A stretch of 64,000 nt of DNA from assembly GCF_001513785.1 (NCBI RefSeq), contig NZ_LNQS01000009.1:248001-312000 (forward strand), in the 5' to 3' direction. Position 1 is the first letter of the stretch, and each line of letters starts with the position of its first letter. Both the position numbers and the translations under genes were made by a program. This stretch comes from Rheinheimera sp. EpRS3. Lineage in GTDB: Bacteria; Pseudomonadota; Gammaproteobacteria; Enterobacterales; Alteromonadaceae. The notes below the pieces were generated by a model. It saw only the letters and a list, made by a program, of their open reading frames with translations, was not told the DNA's origin and ran no database searches. Below are positions 60,481 to 64,000 of the stretch, piece after piece.

Positions 60481-62334
60481 ATGTTAAATAAAAACCCTGT
60501 CTGGCGCTATGTGCTGGTGATTGGCATGTTATTGCTGGCACTGGTGTATGCGTTACCCAACTTATACCCGGAAGATCCGGCACTGAATATCAGCGCTACC
60601 CGTGGCGGTACTGTAGCAGAGCAAACCCGCTCACAGCTGGAGCAAAGCTTCCGCTCAGCCAATATTGCGGCTAAATCGGTAGTGCTGGAAGAGGGCCAAA
60701 TTCTGGCCCGTTTTAACAGCACTGAAGATCAGCTACAGGCGCGTGAAATTGCCAACCAGCAACTGGGAGCAAACTTTGTTACGGCACTTAACCTGGCACC
60801 GGCCACACCCGGCTGGTTAACCGCCATTGGTGCCACACCGATGAACTTAGGCCTGGACTTACGTGGTGGCGTACACTTTTTGCTGGCGGTGGATATGAAA
60901 GCCGCACTGGATAAAAACCTGAACGACATGGTGCAAACCTTCCGGGCTGATTTACGCGAAGATAAAATTCGCTATCGCAATGTGCAGGCCGATATCGGCC
61001 GTGGCCAGGTGCAGGTAAGTTTTCGTAGCACCGAAGATGTTGTAGCCGCTGAAGCGGCATTAAAAAAGCGCGATCGTGAACTGGTGTTTACTACCAGCAG
61101 CGATAATCTGACCTTGCTGGTAGGCATTAGCGAAATCCGCTTAAAAGAAATCCGTGAATACGCGCTGGAACAAAACATCACCATTATCCGTAACCGGGTA
61201 AATGAAATTGGTGTGGCTGAGCCGTTAGTGCAGCGCCAGGGGGCTGATCGCATCGTGGTGCAGTTACCCGGGGTGCAAGACACGGCTCAGGCAAAAGAAA
61301 TTCTGGGTGCTACGGCATCACTGGAGTTTCGTCTGGTAGACACTGAAGGCGATTTAGGCTCGGCGCTGGAAGGCCGGGTGCCGCCTAATTCAGAGCTGTA
61401 TTACAGCCGCGATGGCCGCCCGGTACTGCTGGAAAAACGCATTATGCTTACCGGCGATCATATTACCGGTGCCAGCTCTGGCTATGACGAATACAGCCAG
61501 CCGCAGGTCAATATCAAGCTGGATGCCAAAGGCGGAACCTTGCTGTCGGCGGGGACCAAAGACGCAATAGGCCGGCGTATGGCATCAGTGTTTATTGAGT
61601 ATAAGCCTGGCACTGAAATAGGCGCTGACGGCAACCCGATACTGATTAAACAACAGGAAGTCATTAACGACGCCACTATTCAGGCCCGTTTAGGCCGTGA
61701 TTTTGTGATTACCGGTATTAATTCGCCAGCCGAGGCGCAAAACCTGGCCACCTTGCTGCGGGCTGGTGCCTTAATTGCGCCGGTTCAAATTATTGAAGAG
61801 CGCACCATAGGCCCAAGTTTAGGTAAAGAAAACATTGAGCTGGGCATAACGGCAATTCAGTGGGGTATGGCTGCTGTGCTGTTGTTTATGGCGGTGTACT
61901 ACAAAGCGTTTGGCATGGTAGCCAATATCGCACTGGTGGCCAACCTGGTGCTGCTGGTGGGCATGATGTCGCTGATCCCCGGTGCTACGTTAACCTTGCC
62001 GGGTATGGCGGGTATTGTGCTTACGGTGGGTATGGCGGTAGATGCCAACGTACTTATATTTGAGCGTATCCGCGAAGAGCTATTGGAGGGGCGCTCAGTG
62101 CAGCAAGCTATTCACCATGGCTATGACCGGGCTTTTGCCACCATTGCCGACTCTAACATTACCACCTTACTGGTAGCACTGGTGTTGTTTGGTATTGGTA
62201 CCGGGCCGGTAAAAGGCTTTGCAGTAACGCTGGCGATAGGTATTTTAACGTCGATTTTTACGGCGGTAGTCGGCACCCGTTTATTAGTAAATTTAATTTG
62301 GGGTGGCCGCCGCGTGCAGTCACTGCCGATATAA
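60481..62334 (+). CDS. secD: Protein translocase subunit SecD
   Basis: 617 residues. An N-terminal transmembrane helix (about 9-26), a large periplasmic P1 domain (about 30-440, with LGLDLRGGVHFLLAVD near 122-137) and five further helices. Motifs in the membrane part are AIQWGMAAVLLFMAVYYKAF, VGMAVDANVLIFERIREEL and FADSNITTL-like IADSNITTLLVAL. With SecF it uses the ion gradient to pull proteins out of the SecYEG channel. The Shine-Dalgarno TAAGGA at 60468 is predicted to be masked by the leader. No yajC lies upstream, so this may be a second secDF set. Confidence 0.97.
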   Translation: MLNKNPVWRYVLVIGMLLLALVYALPNLYPEDPALNISATRGGTVAEQTRSQLEQSFRSANIAAKSVVLEEGQILARFNSTEDQLQAREIANQQLGANFVTALNLAPATPGWLTAIGATPMNLGLDLRGGVHFLLAVDMKAALDKNLNDMVQTFRADLREDKIRYRNVQADIGRGQVQVSFRSTEDVVAAEAALKKRDRELVFTTSSDNLTLLVGISEIRLKEIREYALEQNITIIRNRVNEIGVAEPLVQRQGADRIVVQLPGVQDTAQAKEILGATASLEFRLVDTEGDLGSALEGRVPPNSELYYSRDGRPVLLEKRIMLTGDHITGASSGYDEYSQPQVNIKLDAKGGTLLSAGTKDAIGRRMASVFIEYKPGTEIGADGNPILIKQQEVINDATIQARLGRDFVITGINSPAEAQNLATLLRAGALIAPVQIIEERTIGPSLGKENIELGITAIQWGMAAVLLFMAVYYKAFGMVANIALVANLVLLVGMMSLIPGATLTLPGMAGIVLTVGMAVDANVLIFERIREELLEGRSVQQAIHHGYDRAFATIADSNITTLLVALVLFGIGTGPVKGFAVTLAIGILTSIFTAVVGTRLLVNLIWGGRRVQSLPI

Positions 62335-62344
62335 GGAGCTCGGC

Positions 62345-63289
62345 ATGCAGATATTTAACTTTGCCAAACCGCTAAATTTTATGCGGTTAAAATGGGCGGC
62401 TGTTGTGTTGTCAGCCGTGCTGGTATTAGGCTCTTTTGCTTCTATTGCTATTAACGGCATTAACTGGGGGCTGGATTTTACCGGCGGTACTGTGATTGAG
62501 GTAGGCTTTGCCAAACCGGCCGATTTAGTGGCGGTAAGACAAACGCTGACTAACGCCGGCTATGAAGATGCGGTGGTGCAGCTATTTGGCACCAGCCGCG
62601 ATGTGCTGATCCGTATTCCGCTGCGCGCCGATATTGCCCAGGCGGTGGTGGGGGACACGGTGCTGCAGGCACTTAATAGCCAACAGGCTGAGGCGGTAAC
62701 CATGCGCCGGGTTGAGTTTGTCGGGCCCAGTGTCGGCGAAGAGCTAAAACAAGACGGCGGCCTGGCTATGCTGATGGCACTGTTGGGCATTCTGGCCTAT
62801 GTTGCCATGCGTTTTGAATGGCGTTTGTCGGTGGGGGCAGTAGCAGCGCTGGCACATGACGTTATTTTAACGCTGGGGCTGTTTTCCGTATTGCAGTTGG
62901 AGTTTGATTTAACGGTGCTGGCCGCGATACTGGCGCTGATAGGTTACTCGATTAACGACACCATTGTAGTATTTGACCGTATCCGTGAGAGTTTCCGTAA
63001 ATTGCGTGAAACAACGGTAGCAGAAACCATCAACGATGCGATTACCTCTACGCTAAACCGTACGGTTATTACGTCTTTAACCACTGTATTAGTATTAATA
63101 GTGCTGTTTTATATGGGCGGCGCGCTAATACATGGCTTTGCCACTGCACTGCTGTTTGGTATTGCGGTAGGTACTTACTCGTCTATTTATGTGGCCAGCG
63201 CTATTGCAGAGATTCTGGGCATCAGCCGTGAAGATATGTTGCCACCGCCGCCGGTAGATAAAGAGGGGGAGAGCAGCGAGGCGCTCTGA
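62345..63289 (+). CDS. secF: Protein translocase subunit SecF
   Basis: 314 residues: one N-terminal helix, a periplasmic domain starting NWGLDFTGGTVIEVGF (about 42-57), then five helices with GYSINDTIVVFDRIRESFRK and AITSTLNRTVITSLTTVLVL. Partner of SecD. ATG at 62345 has AAGGAG upstream, overlapping the secD stop; an in-frame ATG at 62303 inside secD is not needed. A terminator follows, so the transcript is leader-secD-secF. Confidence 0.97.
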   Translation: MQIFNFAKPLNFMRLKWAAVVLSAVLVLGSFASIAINGINWGLDFTGGTVIEVGFAKPADLVAVRQTLTNAGYEDAVVQLFGTSRDVLIRIPLRADIAQAVVGDTVLQALNSQQAEAVTMRRVEFVGPSVGEELKQDGGLAMLMALLGILAYVAMRFEWRLSVGAVAALAHDVILTLGLFSVLQLEFDLTVLAAILALIGYSINDTIVVFDRIRESFRKLRETTVAETINDAITSTLNRTVITSLTTVLVLIVLFYMGGALIHGFATALLFGIAVGTYSSIYVASAIAEILGISREDMLPPPPVDKEGESSEAL

Positions 63290-63327
63290 ATAATAACTCG
63301 ACGCTGTAGCTAAACGGCACTGTAGTT

Positions 63328-63366
63328 AAAAAAACGCCCCGCTATTAAACCTGCGGGGCGTTTTTA
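63328..63366. terminator. Rho-independent terminator of secDF
   Basis: A-run, ACGCCCCGC, 8-nt loop, GCGGGGCGT, then TTTTTATT. It is bidirectional and also serves the convergent RND gene. Confidence 0.9.
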
Positions 63367-63396
63367 TTAGTTAACAACCCGGGCTTGCTGATGTGA

Positions 63397-64000
63397 TCAG
63401 CTTGGGTGTACCTCGTCTGCCGCATGTTCGTCTGGCGCTTCTTTTTCCAGCTGCTGCAGTTTATGTTCAAGCCGTTTGGGTGAGCCGGTATTTCGCGCTA
63501 ACGCTATATACATTACCGGTACAACATAGATGGTCATCAGTGTTGCCAGCGATACCCCGGCGAAAATAACCATACCTATTACCATCCGGCTTTCTGAGCC
63601 CGGCCCTGATGCTACTATCAGTGGTATGCTGCTCATTGCAGTGGTAAAGGCTGTCATCACAATAGGGCGTAACCGCTGTGCTGCCGCTTGTTGAATGGCG
63701 GCAACAAATTCCATGCCGGCATCGCGCAGCTGGTTGGCAAATTCAACAATCAGAATACCGTTTTTCGCTACCAGCCCTATCAGCATTACCAGGCCAATCT
63801 GGCTGTAGATATTCAGTGTCATGCCACTGAAATACAAGCCAGACAAGGCACCAACTAACCCAAGCGGAACGGTGATCATAATAACCAGCGGGTGAATAAA
63901 GCTTTCAAACTGCGCTGCCAGCACCAGGTAGGTGATCACCAGGGCCAGAATAAATACCATCAGGGTAGAGCTGCCGCTTTCCTGATACAGCAGCGATTCG
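63397..64000 (-). CDS. RND efflux transporter, AcrB/MexB-type permease (C-terminal part)
   Basis: About 201 C-terminal residues are visible; the 5' part lies past the window edge. Typical permease segments are YLVLAAQFESFIHPLVIMIT, GLVGALSGLYFSGMTLNIYS, QIGLVMLIGLVAKNGILIVE and RPIVMTAFTTAMSSIPLIVA, covering the last transmembrane helices with the conserved FE(S/A)F and KNGILIVEFAN motifs. The C-terminal tail is charged. With an adaptor and an outer-membrane channel it pumps out drugs or metabolites with proton exchange. It may belong to the multidrug (HAE1) subgroup; the metal-export group is less likely because KNGILIVEF is an HAE feature. Confidence 0.92.
   Translation of the reverse strand, partial: ESLLYQESGSSTLMVFILALVITYLVLAAQFESFIHPLVIMITVPLGLVGALSGLYFSGMTLNIYSQIGLVMLIGLVAKNGILIVEFANQLRDAGMEFVAAIQQAAAQRLRPIVMTAFTTAMSSIPLIVASGPGSESRMVIGMVIFAGVSLATLMTIYVVPVMYIALARNTGSPKRLEHKLQQLEKEAPDEHAADEVHPS

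Noticed and set aside
1..64000. tRNA, rRNA, CRISPR array, prophage or replication origin
   Set aside because: No cloverleaf, no regularly spaced short repeats, no phage structural genes and no DnaA-box cluster were recognised by reading. A dedicated search was not possible.
63397..64000. A complete short membrane protein at the right edge
   Set aside because: The frame runs on to the window end and the sequence is the C-terminal part of an RND permease, so the gene is cut by the edge.

Overview
The window reads as chromosome of a free-living, aerobic, heterotrophic gammaproteobacterium of roughly 50% GC. Complete leucine and valine degradation operons arranged as in Shewanella and relatives, an oxygen-independent HemN, SecDF, RND efflux and many two-component/c-di-GMP proteins fit Alteromonadales or the neighbouring Rheinheimera/Alishewanella group. 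The genus is an inference from gene style only. No rRNA, tRNA, CRISPR, transposase or prophage gene was seen.

Layout. 1-3100: fermentative D-lactate dehydrogenase (cut by the window edge), glutathione peroxidase, a 3-hydroxyacid dehydrogenase and a Xre/RES toxin-antitoxin pair. 3200-12350 (minus strand): leucine catabolism, liuR-A-B-C-D-E followed by the two CoA-transferase subunits. 12600-20960 (plus strand): valine/isoleucine catabolism (thiolase, mmsA, acyl-CoA dehydrogenase, two crotonase-family enzymes, mmsB, SDR). The two operons diverge from a region with two LiuR-like operator sequences. The gaps of this branched-chain region hold eleven copies of two families of long imperfect hairpins. 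Their stems change together while loops and flanks stay constant. 21000-25060: exporter, ParD/ParE pair and small stress or unknown proteins. 25200-29390 (minus): a stress group with a 23-residue membrane micropeptide, a membrane protein, a ferritin-like protein and a large-subunit catalase. 29900-32550: MgtC-like protein, TPR response regulator, DUF6482-like protein. 32550-41000: a compact Wzx/Wzy-type surface polysaccharide locus. 41000-49800: a PAS protein with no output domain, then five overlapping genes (REC-Cys, Hpt, REC, a 1618-residue PAS/GAF/PAS/LOV/GGDEF/EAL/REC protein, soluble histidine kinase) that look like a light-responsive phosphorelay and c-di-GMP module. 49800-53800: ABC exporter, ThiF-like, DinB-like, DUF1801 and VOC proteins. 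53800-56900: a small accessory patch with a GNAT gene that seems to start at AUU, an unknown gene, a Tse2/Tsi2-like toxin-antitoxin pair and an orphan HipB-like regulator. Both ends of the patch carry duplicated 3' ends of a neighbouring gene. 57000-63300: lytic transglycosylase, hemN, a secreted 105-residue leader peptide, secD and secF. 63400-64000: C-terminal part of an RND efflux pump.

The most interesting system is at 59942-62345. The short Sec-targeted peptide in front of secDF ends in R-A-P-P plus five residues, the arrest motif known from ApdA/ApdP-type secretion-monitoring peptides. The codons just after RAPP are complementary to the secD ribosome binding site (11 of 13 positions). 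A ribosome stalled on RAPP would cover that complement and free secD for translation. This is a complete candidate feedback switch of the SecM/VemP/MifM kind, read directly from the sequence but untested.
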